Below are positions 8,012 through 16,207 of a DNA stretch of 64,000 bases, piece by piece. The stretch comes from Limenecus sp048360435 (GTDB taxonomy: Bacteria; Cyanobacteriota; Vampirovibrionia; Gastranaerophilales; Gastranaerophilaceae): NCBI GenBank assembly GCA_048360435.1, contig DBGCOP010000020.1, positions 44,448 to 108,447 on the forward strand, read 5' to 3'. Numbering within the stretch: position 1 is the stretch's first letter; every line of letters begins with the position of its first letter. Made by a program: the position numbers and the translations under genes. The notes under the pieces are model-generated. The model worked only from the letters and a program-made list of their open reading frames with translations. It had not been told where the DNA came from and made no database searches.

Positions 8012-8155
8012 AATGGGGCGGATGATGGGATTTCTTCGGCTTCGCCTTCGCATACAGGCTCACTCGTCCTCTCTGCGTTGCGGCGGTTCGCTTTGTATCG
8101 AACCTATGGGTTCTCTTCCTCATCATGCGCATAAAAAAACTCTCTTGCGAGAGTA
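8005..8155. repeat. 151-bp GC-richer unit between two exact 28-bp tRNA-His-end repeats
   Basis: The 28 bases at 8005-8032 recur exactly at 8156-8183 in the intact tRNA-His gene, a period of 151. The middle (about 8033-8128) is clearly richer in G+C than its surroundings and has no credible ORF. It contains short self-complementary pieces (CTTCGGCTTCGCCTTCG; GAACCTATGGGTTC). The layout suggests a second, nested insertion at the tRNA end by a non-coding repeat element. Confidence 0.55.
8132..8154 (-). terminator. tRNA-His terminator
   Basis: On the minus strand ACTCTC-GCAA-GAGAGT (8139-8154) is followed by seven T, eleven bases past the CCA end of tRNA-His. Confidence 0.7.
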
Positions 8156-8164
8156 ATTTTTTAA

Positions 8165-8241
8165 TGGGGCGGATGATGGGATTCGAACCCATGTATATCG
8201 GAACCACAATCCGAGGTCTTAACCACTTGACGACACCCGCC
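8165..8241 (-). tRNA. tRNA-His (GTG anticodon)
   Basis: The minus strand folds into a full cloverleaf. The acceptor stem is GGCGGGTG/CATCCGCC, eight pairs including the extra G-1:C73 pair special to tRNA-His. The anticodon arm is TCGGA-TTGTGGT-TCCGA with anticodon GTG, and the T arm is ATGGG-TTCGAAT-CCCAT. CCA is encoded (8165-8167). Its 3' half is the source of the repeats that border the restriction-modification island. Confidence 0.95.
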
Positions 8242-8259
8242 ATAAATAGTTTTAATAAA

Positions 8260-8287
8260 AATATATCAAATAAAAATTCTTTTTCAA
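8260..8287 (-). promoter_or_regulatory. tRNA-His promoter
   Basis: On the minus strand TTGAAA (8282-8287), 16 bases, then TATATT (8260-8265), with a predicted start near 8253, twelve bases before the mature 5' end. Confidence 0.55.
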
Positions 8288-8343
8288 GTAATTTATTTTA
8301 TTTTCTATTTAGCCCTTTTAGTAGTGTAAAAATCAGCAAATAA

Positions 8344-8352
8344 TGATATACT
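8344..8352 (+). promoter_or_regulatory. Extended -10 box for the YtxH operon
   Basis: TG-A-TATACT at 8344-8352 predicts a start near 8359. The leader of about 29 nt carries AAGGAGAAG before the ATG at 8388. Confidence 0.5.
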
Positions 8353-8387
8353 ATTTTCAATAGGTTAGATACAGCAAGGAGAAGATT

Positions 8388-8699
8388 ATGTCAAAAGATG
8401 ATAACTCAATAAGCTTTGGTCTCGGACTCTTGGCAGGAGTAGTCGGCGGTGTTGTTGCCGCTATTTTATACGCACCAAAATCCGGTCAGGATACAAGAGA
8501 AGATGTGAAAAATTTTGTTAATGATTTTGCACAAAAACATGCACCCGAAATCAAAGAAGCAAAAAAACAGGCTCTTGAGTCTCTGGATATGATGAAGTAT
8601 AAACTCGAAAAACAATACAACAAAATTAATGAACATATAAAAGCCAAACAAATGGCTAAAGCTAAAGAAATGGAAGATAAGTCATACGACTTTAACTAA
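8388..8699 (+). CDS. YtxH-domain envelope/stress protein
   Basis: The 103 residues start with one glycine-rich membrane segment (about 8-27, LGLLAGVVGGVVAAILYAPKSG) and then the YtxH signature APKSGQDTRED, followed by a long Lys/Glu coiled-coil-like helix to the end. YtxH proteins are small, single-span proteins often linked to general stress; the exact role is unknown. A good AAGGAG precedes the ATG. The next gene follows after 13 bases, and a second YtxH gene lies at 9212, so this is a small membrane-protein cluster. Confidence 0.8.
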   Translation: MSKDDNSISFGLGLLAGVVGGVVAAILYAPKSGQDTREDVKNFVNDFAQKHAPEIKEAKKQALESLDMMKYKLEKQYNKINEHIKAKQMAKAKEMEDKSYDFN

Positions 8700-8712
8700 T
8701 TAGGAGAACAAT

Positions 8713-9072
8713 ATGTCTACAACACTTACAATAAGCCTTATAATACTCGTTCTGGTTTGTATTGCAGCAGTTATTTCATTGACTGTTTATTGCATTAAAT
8801 TCTTGATAGAGTTAACACTGCTTACAAAAAACCTGGATGAAACCACATCGATTGTAAAAAAAGAGATTGAACCTATTCTTGGTGAACTAAAAGAAACTAT
8901 GACTAACGTCAACACTTTTGCACAAAATGCAAATAACCAGATTACAACAGCGAAAAAAATCTTTGCTACTGTTCTGGGCTTTTTCTCTATGTTTGCCGAT
9001 AAGTTCAAATTTTTACAAGGCGGATTCATGAAAGGTTTCTTTTCTGCATTCAACCTTTTTAGAAGAAAATAA
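8713..9072 (+). CDS. DUF948-like small membrane protein
   Basis: The 119-residue protein has one N-terminal membrane helix (about 5-33), an amphipathic region with repeated TKNLDETTS / LKETMTNVNTF heptads that looks like a coiled coil, and a basic amphipathic tail ending FRRK. Membrane anchor plus coiled coil next to a YtxH protein is the usual DUF948 arrangement. Function is unknown, perhaps envelope stress. AGGAG lies 8 bases before the ATG and the gene shares an operon with the preceding YtxH gene. Confidence 0.6.
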   Translation: MSTTLTISLIILVLVCIAAVISLTVYCIKFLIELTLLTKNLDETTSIVKKEIEPILGELKETMTNVNTFAQNANNQITTAKKIFATVLGFFSMFADKFKFLQGGFMKGFFSAFNLFRRK

Positions 9073-9106
9073 TCTATTATACTAATGTTATAATTTGTAA
9101 ATATTG

Positions 9107-9152
9107 TATAATATACACCCGTATAACTGATTAGTTTGATGACAATCCGGGT
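9107..9152 (+). promoter_or_regulatory. Promoter and leader hairpin of the second YtxH gene
   Basis: TATAAT (9107-9112) lies about 100 bases before the ATG at 9212. The leader contains ACCCG...CGGGT, which can pair to form a long-loop hairpin around 9117-9152. No known riboswitch is recognised. Confidence 0.35.
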
Positions 9153-9211
9153 ATTTAATGTAAATAATCAATAGAATGCAATAATATTCAAAACGTCAAA
9201 GGAGAAAAATT

Positions 9212-9472
9212 ATGTCAACAGGAAAATTTTTAGCTGGTTTTATAGTAGGCGGTGTTGTCGGTGCTGTAATGGGTCTTTTACTTGCTCCACAATCAGGTGA
9301 AGAAACTCGTGAAATGTTAGCAAAGAATTCTGAAGAATTGAAAAACAAAGCTGAAAAAACAGTAAAAGAAATCCAGGGTAAAGCTGAAGATATCGTATCT
9401 GAAATGCAAAAAAAAGGTGATGATATCATGGGCAAAATTCAGGATATGATTAACAAACAAAAAGAAGCTTAA
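9212..9472 (+). CDS. YtxH-domain protein
   Basis: The 86-residue protein has a glycine-rich membrane segment (GFIVGGVVGAVMGLLLAP, about 8-25), the YtxH signature APQSGEETREM and then a highly charged helix. It is a paralogue of the protein at 8388. AAAGGAG precedes the ATG. It has its own promoter and is closed by a strong terminator, so it is transcribed alone. Confidence 0.82.
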   Translation: MSTGKFLAGFIVGGVVGAVMGLLLAPQSGEETREMLAKNSEELKNKAEKTVKEIQGKAEDIVSEMQKKGDDIMGKIQDMINKQKEA

Positions 9473-9490
9473 TCTGAAATGTTTAACCGG

Positions 9491-9525
9491 AAAGACATCG
9501 AACTTAAAATGTTCGATGTCTTTTT
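9491..9525. terminator. Bidirectional terminator
   Basis: AAAGACATCGAAC (9491-9503) pairs perfectly with GTTCGATGTCTTT (9511-9523) and is followed by T's. It closes the YtxH gene and overlaps the end of the convergent gene at 9524. Confidence 0.85.
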
Positions 9526-11560
9526 ATAATTTGTATTTTTTCAAAAGATAAGCAATTGTTCTGGGAAAGTTCTCCTGAAGAAGGTGCCCTCTTGCCATAA
9601 TCCATTTAGGAGAAGAAGGAGCATTCAAAATAGCATTAATCTCAGCAACCGCCTCAGAAAGCCCTTTTAACAAAGGTCTGTTTATATTTTCATTAACAAA
9701 ATACCCGGCAATATGCCTTATTTTTAAAGGATACGCCTTGATAAACCGATTTTTTTCAGCTTTAAAAATTTTTTGAAGCCTGCTGTCTGAAGTAATTTTT
9801 CTTTCCATTTCAAATACAGACTTTTTACCATCATTTATAACAGATTGAATAGCTTCAACAGCAGAATCCTTGGCATGCCCAAGCTCATGTTCAAAAACAA
9901 ACCTGTTGGCAGAACATGCTATTTCATCCGCACCCATAAGATAATAGGAATCTCTTTCCTTTATCGAGTCTAAATACTTTGCATTTTTGCTGACAGCAAT
10001 CAATTCTGGAGCAGAAAGCTTCTTAAGCAGCTTCAAATGAGACTTTTGACTTTTTGCCAGCAGTTTTCTTAAGTCTAAAACCGTTTTTTGAGAACTTTTT
10101 TCATCAAATATATGTATTTCATCTTTGAAATATTCAATTCTGTATTTTCTTCCGTCCACCTCAGATAATGAGAGAGACGAAGACAGACGACAGAAAAAGC
10201 TTTCTTTGCTGGCAAGAAGTTTTCCGTTCTTATCTTTTATCACATAAGAAAATTGCTCACGCTTGCCGTCCGATGATTTAAAAAATTTGTAAAAAGTCCT
10301 ATCGCCCAAAGGTGATACCAATTTTTTTTCAATAATTGTACCCTTTTTATTTTTTGTAGCACTGCTAACTGTTTGAATTTTTCGGTTTGCATCTGTTTTT
10401 TTTATATTATAAACACCGGCAACATTTGAAGGCTGCAAAACTTCAGTTTCAATAACTTTTCCCTGTTGATTTTTTATTCGTTTTGTCCAATCAGTCAAAA
10501 TCCAGCTTTTGTGCATTTTGTCATAAATTTGTCTGATGTTGTATTCTGTATTCCCTGTTTTATCAATTATATAAGTATTAAGTGTTCTTTTCCCCGAAGA
10601 ATTGAGGCCTGATATGCTTCTTTCCTCTGCCACAAGATTAAAAGCTTTGTCATAACGTTGAGAAACAGCTGTTTCAAGCCCGTTTCCATAAATGTTTCGA
10701 GACTTAATAAAAACAACATTTGTCTCGGGATTCAGTGAAAAAAGCAGCTTCTGATTCTTTCCAAGAGATGAATGTATCTCTTTTACCTTTGACATAAATT
10801 TGTTCAAATCACCACCATATAAAAGCAAAGCTGGTTTAACAGAAGGACAGTCTTTCAAAAAAGAGAATTCAGGATTTTTCAAAATTGCTTCAAGTTTTTC
10901 AATGTTCTCTTTTACAAGCATAACATTATCTTTATTCTTCAAAAAAGAAATAATAAGATCGGAGTCCATCCTTTTTCTTACAGGAGCAAGCGTTCTGCTT
11001 TTCATCAGCTTTCTCATATTATCAAGAGACAGCTCATCAAAAGCAGACACGTTATCTTCATTAAAAACAATTATATCTTTTAGCAGCTCCTGACCAATTT
11101 TTTTAAATATTTTGTCATTTTGAGGATTTGCTCCCATAGAACTTAAATTCTCAAGTGCATTTATTCTTGAATCAAAATTGTAATCTATCGGAAGGTTATG
11201 TTTAGAAGAGAACTTGAAAGCATCCACAATGTCATTATATTCAACGCCCAAACCCGAAAGAACCGAATCTTTTGCTATATATGCAGAAATTTTTGAAATC
11301 CCCTCCACTCGTTTATGAAAATCAGAAAGAGACATTCCAGGACTGATGAATTTTTCTTTGAGATTCATATTAAAAAGAGCTCTACATCTGTCAGAAACAG
11401 CTCTGTTGAATTCAGGAGTGCACAAAAAAGATAAATCTCTTTTTTTTGAAGCAACAACAGGTGTCATCTTAGATAATGAAGCAGAAGAAGGCTGCGTATA
11501 CGGTCTTACGGAAGAATACGCAGATATTGGGTTTATCTTGTTTTTGGTTTCAATCGCCAT
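9524..11560 (-). CDS. Large protein with gluzincin-type HELGH metallopeptidase motif
   Basis: This 678-residue protein is not assigned to a named family. After a Ser/Thr/Pro-rich start comes a helical region (to about 290) and then a beta-rich stretch with repeated KNKKGTIIEKK / KDKNGKLLASK-like phrases. Near the C-terminus FEHELGHAKD puts a zinc HExxH motif at 558-562, and SEAVAEINAIL about 75 residues later supplies a candidate glutamate third ligand (about E636). HExxH with a late E-x-x-A-E helix is the pattern of ATLF/PPEP-like peptidases. No signal peptide is seen, so it is cytoplasmic or exported by another route. The same low-complexity N-terminus appears in other unknown proteins here. 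Confidence 0.55.
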   Translation of the reverse strand: MAIETKNKINPISAYSSVRPYTQPSSASLSKMTPVVASKKRDLSFLCTPEFNRAVSDRCRALFNMNLKEKFISPGMSLSDFHKRVEGISKISAYIAKDSVLSGLGVEYNDIVDAFKFSSKHNLPIDYNFDSRINALENLSSMGANPQNDKIFKKIGQELLKDIIVFNEDNVSAFDELSLDNMRKLMKSRTLAPVRKRMDSDLIISFLKNKDNVMLVKENIEKLEAILKNPEFSFLKDCPSVKPALLLYGGDLNKFMSKVKEIHSSLGKNQKLLFSLNPETNVVFIKSRNIYGNGLETAVSQRYDKAFNLVAEERSISGLNSSGKRTLNTYIIDKTGNTEYNIRQIYDKMHKSWILTDWTKRIKNQQGKVIETEVLQPSNVAGVYNIKKTDANRKIQTVSSATKNKKGTIIEKKLVSPLGDRTFYKFFKSSDGKREQFSYVIKDKNGKLLASKESFFCRLSSSLSLSEVDGRKYRIEYFKDEIHIFDEKSSQKTVLDLRKLLAKSQKSHLKLLKKLSAPELIAVSKNAKYLDSIKERDSYYLMGADEIACSANRFVFEHELGHAKDSAVEAIQSVINDGKKSVFEMERKITSDSRLQKIFKAEKNRFIKAYPLKIRHIAGYFVNENINRPLLKGLSEAVAEINAILNAPSSPKWIMARGHLLQENFPRTIAYLLKKYKL

Positions 11561-11624
11561 TTCGACAACCTTTTTATCTACGCAAAATAAAAACCCTGAA
11601 AAAAAATTTTTTCTTATATATTAA

Positions 11625-13013
11625 TTATCTGTTACAAATGACTCTTGCTGCGTGTACACCTGATGCAGAAGCTTGAATTAGACCTCTGGTTACTCCGGCC
11701 CCGTCACCAATTGTAAACAGATTTTTTACCTGTTCGGTTTCAAGTTCATTAGTCAGTTTTACACGACCTGAATAGAACTTAACTTCCACACCGTAAAGAA
11801 GAGTGTACCTTGATGCCACACCGGGAGCAATTTTATCCAAAGCCTGAAGCATTTCTATAATTGCTGTCATCTGTCTGTATGGCAATACGAGACTCAAATC
11901 ACCCGGTGTAGCACATTGAAGAGTCGGCGTAATTATGCTGGATTTAATTCTTTCAGGAGTAGAACGTCTGCCGTCGAGCAAATCACCGAATCTTTGAACA
12001 AGCACACCGCCTGAGAGCATATTTGCAAGTCTTGCTACGTGCTGACCGTAAGCAATCGGCTCTTTAAACGGTTCTGTGAACTTTTCACTTACAAGAAGCG
12101 CAAAGTTTGTATTCTGAGTACGCTTTTCTGCATAGCTGTGACCATTAACTGTCGCAATGCCGCTGTAATTTTCAGCAACAACTTCTCCATACGGATTCAT
12201 ACAGAAAGTTCGAACCTCATCGCCAAAAGTTTTTGAATGATATACAAGTTTTGATTCATACAATTTGTCAGTAATGTGCGAGAATACGGGAGCAGGAAGT
12301 TCAACTCTGACCCCTACATCCACAGCATTATTAATCATTCCGATTTTATTTTTTGCAAACTCTTTTGTAAGCCAATCAGCACCTTCTCTTCCGGGAGCAA
12401 TAATCAAATATTCCGAGCGAATTTCTTCGCCATCAGAAGTAACAAAGCCTTTAACCTGTTCATTTTCAACAATAAGACTTGCTGCTGTTTTTTTATTTAA
12501 AATAGTAACTCTTTCGCCAAGATAATCCTGCATATTTTTCAAAACCCCGAGACTTCTTTCTGTTCCCAGATGTCTTACAGGAGAATGTACAAGCTTCAAC
12601 TCTGCAAGCGTAGCCTGTCTTTCAATGTCAGCAAAATCATCTCTGTTTGTTCCAAAAACTTCATCTGTTGCACCAAAATGAAGATAGAGATCATCTGTAT
12701 ATTTTATGAGCTCATTAACCCTGTCTCTATCCATATAATCAAGCAGATGACCGCCAACATCAGGAGTAAGAGTCAATTTACCGTCAGAAAAAGCACCTGC
12801 ACCGCCCCATCCGCAAAGCAGTCCACAGGTTTTACAATTCGGGCATTTTTTCATTCCTTCTCTAAGGAAACATTTTCTTTCTTCTATTTTCAAACCTTTT
12901 TCTACTATTACAACCTTCCAGTCAGGTTTGAGTTTCATAATCTCAAGTGCAGCAAAAATACCTGCCGGTCCTGCACCGATAATAGCTACGTTATAATTTT
13001 CACCAATACCCAT
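11625..13013 (-). CDS. FAD-dependent dehydrogenase (COG2509-like)
   Basis: The ATG at 13013 is preferred over an upstream TTG because AGGGA sits 9 bases before it and the Rossmann fold follows at once (VAIIGAGPAG at about 8-18). The 462-residue protein has the cysteine cluster CPNCKTCGLLCGWGGAGAFS typical of this uncharacterised FAD-dehydrogenase family, and a C-terminal FAD-closing segment (FTIGDGAGVTRGLIQASASG). Substrate unknown; a role with NAD(P)H-linked reduction is family-level inference. It is monocistronic and divergent from gdhA. Confidence 0.8.
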   Translation of the reverse strand: MGIGENYNVAIIGAGPAGIFAALEIMKLKPDWKVVIVEKGLKIEERKCFLREGMKKCPNCKTCGLLCGWGGAGAFSDGKLTLTPDVGGHLLDYMDRDRVNELIKYTDDLYLHFGATDEVFGTNRDDFADIERQATLAELKLVHSPVRHLGTERSLGVLKNMQDYLGERVTILNKKTAASLIVENEQVKGFVTSDGEEIRSEYLIIAPGREGADWLTKEFAKNKIGMINNAVDVGVRVELPAPVFSHITDKLYESKLVYHSKTFGDEVRTFCMNPYGEVVAENYSGIATVNGHSYAEKRTQNTNFALLVSEKFTEPFKEPIAYGQHVARLANMLSGGVLVQRFGDLLDGRRSTPERIKSSIITPTLQCATPGDLSLVLPYRQMTAIIEMLQALDKIAPGVASRYTLLYGVEVKFYSGRVKLTNELETEQVKNLFTIGDGAGVTRGLIQASASGVHAARVICNR

Positions 13014-13135
13014 AAAAAGAGTCCCTATTCTTTGTTTTCCATACAAAAAGATTTTAGCTTAAAAATTGTTTTATTCATACAGAAGATAAATATTTTTCGA
13101 AAAAAATTTACATCCTAAGCACCGCGCTGTTTTTG

Positions 13136-13144
13136 TGGTATAAT
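13136..13144 (+). promoter_or_regulatory. gdhA promoter, extended -10
   Basis: TG-G-TATAAT predicts a start near 13151 and a 36-nt leader with AGGGG before the ATG. Confidence 0.6.
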
Positions 13145-13186
13145 TTCCCCAAAAGAAAATAAGATAGAAAAATTAGGGGTTAAAGA

Positions 13187-14530
13187 ATGGACTATTTAAC
13201 AGAAGTATTAGACAAATTAAAAGAAAAAAATAATGAACCTGAATTCTTACAGGCAGCAAACGAAGTTCTTACTACACTGAAACCTGTAATAGATAAACAT
13301 CCCGAGTTTAAACAATCAGCACTTCTGGAGCGTTTGACAGAACCCGAAAGACTTGTCTCCTTCAGAGTACCATGGGTTGATGACAAAGGTCAGGTTCATG
13401 TTAACAGGGGTTTTAGAGTTCAATTCAACAGTGTAATCGGTCCATACAAAGGCGGACTCAGATTTCACCCCAGTGTAAACCAGAGTATAATGAAGTTTCT
13501 TGCTTTTGAACAAATTTTCAAAAATGCTCTAACAGGTCTGCCAATAGGCGGAGGAAAAGGCGGCAGTGATTTTGACCCGAAAGGCAAGTCAGACAATGAG
13601 ATTATGCGTTTTTGCCAGAGCTTTATGACAGAACTTTACAGACACATAGGTCAGGATATAGATGTTCCGGCAGGCGATATAGGCGTAGGTGCCAGAGAAA
13701 TCGGATTCATGTTCGGACAATATAAAAGAATAAAAAATGCATATGAAGCAGGTGTTTTGACAGGCAAAGGACTCGAATACGGCGGTTCTTTGGCAAGAAA
13801 AGAAGCCACAGGCTACGGGCTGATTTATTTCATGAGAGAAATGCTCAAAAATGAAGGTCTCAATTTAAAAGACAAAACAGTCACAATCTCAGGTTCGGGA
13901 AACGTTGCCATTTATGCCTGTGAAAAAGCTCAGCAATATGGCGCAAAAGTTGTTGCAATGAGTGATTCAAACGGATGTATTTATGACCCTGAAGGCATAA
14001 AACTTGATGTAATAAAACAAATCAAAGAAGTTGAAAGAGGCAGAATCAAAGAATATGCCTCTCGTGTAAAAGGTTCAACCTATACAGAAAATTTAAACAA
14101 TGAACGACCGATTTGGAAAATAAAAACAGATATTGCGCTTCCGTGTGCAACTCAAAATGAAATAAATCTTCAAGATGCTCAAGAGCTTGTAAAAAATGGA
14201 GTAAAAGCTATTGGAGAAGGTGCAAACATGCCAACAAACCTCGAAGCAATCGAATACTTTCTGAAAAATGACATTCTTCTTGCTCCGGCAAAAGCAGCCA
14301 ACGCAGGCGGTGTAGCCACTTCTGCTCTTGAAATGTCTCAAAACAGTATGAGATATTCCTGGACATTTGAAGAAGTTGATGAAAAACTAGACAGAATTAT
14401 GACAAATATATTCAAAGCATGTCAAAAAGCTGCTCAAGAATACAATCTGGGCAAAAACTATGTTGCAGGTGCAAACATAGCAGCTTTTGACAAAATATCA
14501 AAAGCAATGATTGCTCAAGGTATAATATAA
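13187..14530 (+). CDS. gdhA: NADP-specific glutamate dehydrogenase
   Basis: The 447-residue protein matches the hexameric GdhA family in length and motifs: GPYKGGLRFHP and GGGKGGSDFDPKGKS (2-oxoglutarate/lysine region), DVPAGDIGVG, and a Rossmann part with SGSGNVAIYACEKA. It makes glutamate from 2-oxoglutarate and ammonium using NADPH, a main entry of nitrogen in gut anaerobes. It has its own promoter and a strong terminator, and does not belong to the neighbouring fab operon. Confidence 0.95.
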   Translation: MDYLTEVLDKLKEKNNEPEFLQAANEVLTTLKPVIDKHPEFKQSALLERLTEPERLVSFRVPWVDDKGQVHVNRGFRVQFNSVIGPYKGGLRFHPSVNQSIMKFLAFEQIFKNALTGLPIGGGKGGSDFDPKGKSDNEIMRFCQSFMTELYRHIGQDIDVPAGDIGVGAREIGFMFGQYKRIKNAYEAGVLTGKGLEYGGSLARKEATGYGLIYFMREMLKNEGLNLKDKTVTISGSGNVAIYACEKAQQYGAKVVAMSDSNGCIYDPEGIKLDVIKQIKEVERGRIKEYASRVKGSTYTENLNNERPIWKIKTDIALPCATQNEINLQDAQELVKNGVKAIGEGANMPTNLEAIEYFLKNDILLAPAKAANAGGVATSALEMSQNSMRYSWTFEEVDEKLDRIMTNIFKACQKAAQEYNLGKNYVAGANIAAFDKISKAMIAQGII

Positions 14531-14548
14531 TAATTTACCCCCACACAA

Positions 14549-14584
14549 AAAAGAGGCTTTTCAATTGAAAAGCCTCTTTTTTTT
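14549..14584. terminator. Terminator between gdhA and fabF
   Basis: AAAAGAGGCTTTTC (14549-14562), AATT, then its exact complement to 14580 and a T-run. It can serve gdhA and, in the other direction, the fab operon. Confidence 0.85.
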
Positions 14585-14603
14585 AGCTTATTGAAACAAT
14601 GTT

Positions 14604-15860
14604 CTATGCTTCATATTTTTTAAACAGAATTGAAGCATTATGTCCGCCAAAACCAAAAGAATTTGTCAAAGCATATTTGACATCAGCTTTTTGAGGTTTG
14701 TGAGGAACATAGTTCAAATCAGCAACAGCTTCATCCTGATTATCAAGATTAATCGTAGGAGGAATAATGCTATTGTTGATAGCTTCTATACAAACGATAG
14801 ACTCAGCAGCACCTGTTGCACCAAGCATATGACCGTGCATAGATTTTGTTGAACTGACCTTCAAATTTTTATTAGTTGAAAGATCTCCAAAGACTCTGGC
14901 AATTGCCTGAGATTCTGCAACATCACCCAAGCCTGTGCTTGTACCGTGAGCGTTTACATAATCAACTTCTTTTGGCTCAATGCCTGCATCTTTAACAGCA
15001 AGTTTCATTGCCATAGCAGCACCCGAGCCGTCAGCAGCCGGAGCAACAATATCATAAGCATCAGCTGTTTGACCATAGCCGACAATTTCAGCATAAATTT
15101 TTGCGCCTCTGGCTTTGGCATGTTCAAGTTCTTCAAGCACGAGAACAGCAGCACCTTCTGACATGATAAAGCCGTCTCTGTCTTTATCATAAGGTCTTGA
15201 GGCTTTTTGCGGTTCATCATTGTGTTTTGACAATGTTCTTGCGCTTGTGAATGCACCTATACCCAATTTTGTAATAACAGCTTCAGCACCACCTGCCACA
15301 ATAACGTCTGCGTCATCCCACTGGATTGAACGGAAGGCATCACCCACACTGTGAGCGGATGTAGCACAAGCAGTAACAACAGCTTTGTTTACACCTTTAG
15401 CACCATGCTTAATAGAAATTCTTCCTGCACCCATATCAGCAATAATCATAGGAACAGTGAACGGAGAACATTTTGTAGGTCCCTTTGCTGTAATAATGTC
15501 ATGCTGTTTTTCAAAAGTATCAAAACCGCCGGCAGCAGAACCAACTATCACACCATATCTGTACGGATCTACATTTTCACCGGCAATAATGCCTGAATCA
15601 GCAATTGCTTCATCAGCTGCAACCATTGCAAACTGTGTGTATCTATCCATTCTTCTTGCATCTTTAGAATCAAGATATTCTTCAGGTTTAAAATCTTTAA
15701 CTTCACCTGCAATATGAACAGTGTGACCTTCTAAAGAGATATTTTCAATTGTAGAAATACCGCTTTTACCTTCCAACAGACTGTTCCAGAATTTTTCGAC
15801 TCCAACGCCGAACGGAGAAACAATCCCTAAACCTGTAACAACAACTCTTCTTTTACTCAT
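14604..15860 (-). CDS. fabF: 3-oxoacyl-ACP synthase II (FabF)
   Basis: The 418-residue condensing enzyme elongates acyl-ACP with malonyl-ACP. The Cys-His-His triad is visible: the cysteine in TACATSAHSVGDA (near 165), NAHGTSTGLGD (near 306) and STKSMHGHMLGATGA (near 342). It is the last gene of the fatty-acid operon, 113 bases after acpP. That gap holds two hairpins (described separately) which may lower fabF relative to acpP. Confidence 0.95.
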   Translation of the reverse strand: MSKRRVVVTGLGIVSPFGVGVEKFWNSLLEGKSGISTIENISLEGHTVHIAGEVKDFKPEEYLDSKDARRMDRYTQFAMVAADEAIADSGIIAGENVDPYRYGVIVGSAAGGFDTFEKQHDIITAKGPTKCSPFTVPMIIADMGAGRISIKHGAKGVNKAVVTACATSAHSVGDAFRSIQWDDADVIVAGGAEAVITKLGIGAFTSARTLSKHNDEPQKASRPYDKDRDGFIMSEGAAVLVLEELEHAKARGAKIYAEIVGYGQTADAYDIVAPAADGSGAAMAMKLAVKDAGIEPKEVDYVNAHGTSTGLGDVAESQAIARVFGDLSTNKNLKVSSTKSMHGHMLGATGAAESIVCIEAINNSIIPPTINLDNQDEAVADLNYVPHKPQKADVKYALTNSFGFGGHNASILFKKYEA

Positions 15861-15893
15861 CTTTAAACCTTCTCATTATTCTCGATCCGGAGG

Positions 15894-15945
15894 TCTGTGA
15901 CCCAGTGCCTCCTAAAAATTACGGGGAGTAATTTTATGCTCCCCG
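15894..15945 (-). terminator. Leaky terminator/attenuator between acpP and fabF
   Basis: On the minus strand CGGGGAG (15939-15945) pairs with CTCCCCG (15922-15928) and is followed by TAATTTTT. A second pairing, GGAGG...CCTCC, spans about 15891-15914 just after it. Partial termination here would fit the need for far more ACP than FabF. This role is inference. Confidence 0.5.
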
Positions 15946-15973
15946 CAAATAATGTCTTTAATAACTATGAATC

Positions 15974-16207
15974 TTATGAATGTGATTCGATATAGTTTAC
16001 TGCGTCTTGAACAGTAGCGATTTTTTCAGCTTCTTCATCAGGAATTTCACATCCGAATTCTTCTTCAAAAGCCATAACCAATTCAACTGTATCCAAAGAA
16101 TCAGCACCCAAATCAGCTGTGAAGCTTGCTTCAGGAGTAACTAAATTTTCGTCAACGCTTAATTGTTCAACTACAACTTTTTTAACTCTCTCAAGAACTG
16201 TACTCAT
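15974..16207 (-). CDS. acpP: Acyl carrier protein
   Basis: The 77-residue acidic protein has the phosphopantetheine site GADSLDTVEL (Ser near 37). It carries growing acyl chains between the Fab enzymes of this operon and to PlsX. It lies 104 bases after fabG and is followed by a terminator-like hairpin. Confidence 0.97.
   Translation of the reverse strand: MSTVLERVKKVVVEQLSVDENLVTPEASFTADLGADSLDTVELVMAFEEEFGCEIPDEEAEKIATVQDAVNYIESHS

Larger units (their letters stand above)
5696..8183. mobile_element. HaeIII-type restriction-modification island at tRNA-His
   Basis: A two-gene restriction-modification cassette is bracketed by copies of the 3' end of tRNA-His: a 12-bp remnant at 5696-5707 and a longer copy at 8005-8032, with the intact tRNA and another copy at 8156-8183. 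Each copy abuts a hairpin that terminates on the minus strand. This is the footprint of integration at a tRNA 3' end with replacement of that end. No integrase gene is present, so the element is either a remnant or was mobilised in trans. Confidence 0.6.

Noticed and set aside
8010..8343. Open frames on both strands across the tRNA-His gene and the GC-rich repeat
   Set aside because: They translate the tRNA and repeat DNA and have no ribosome binding site; the tRNA cloverleaf explains the sequence.
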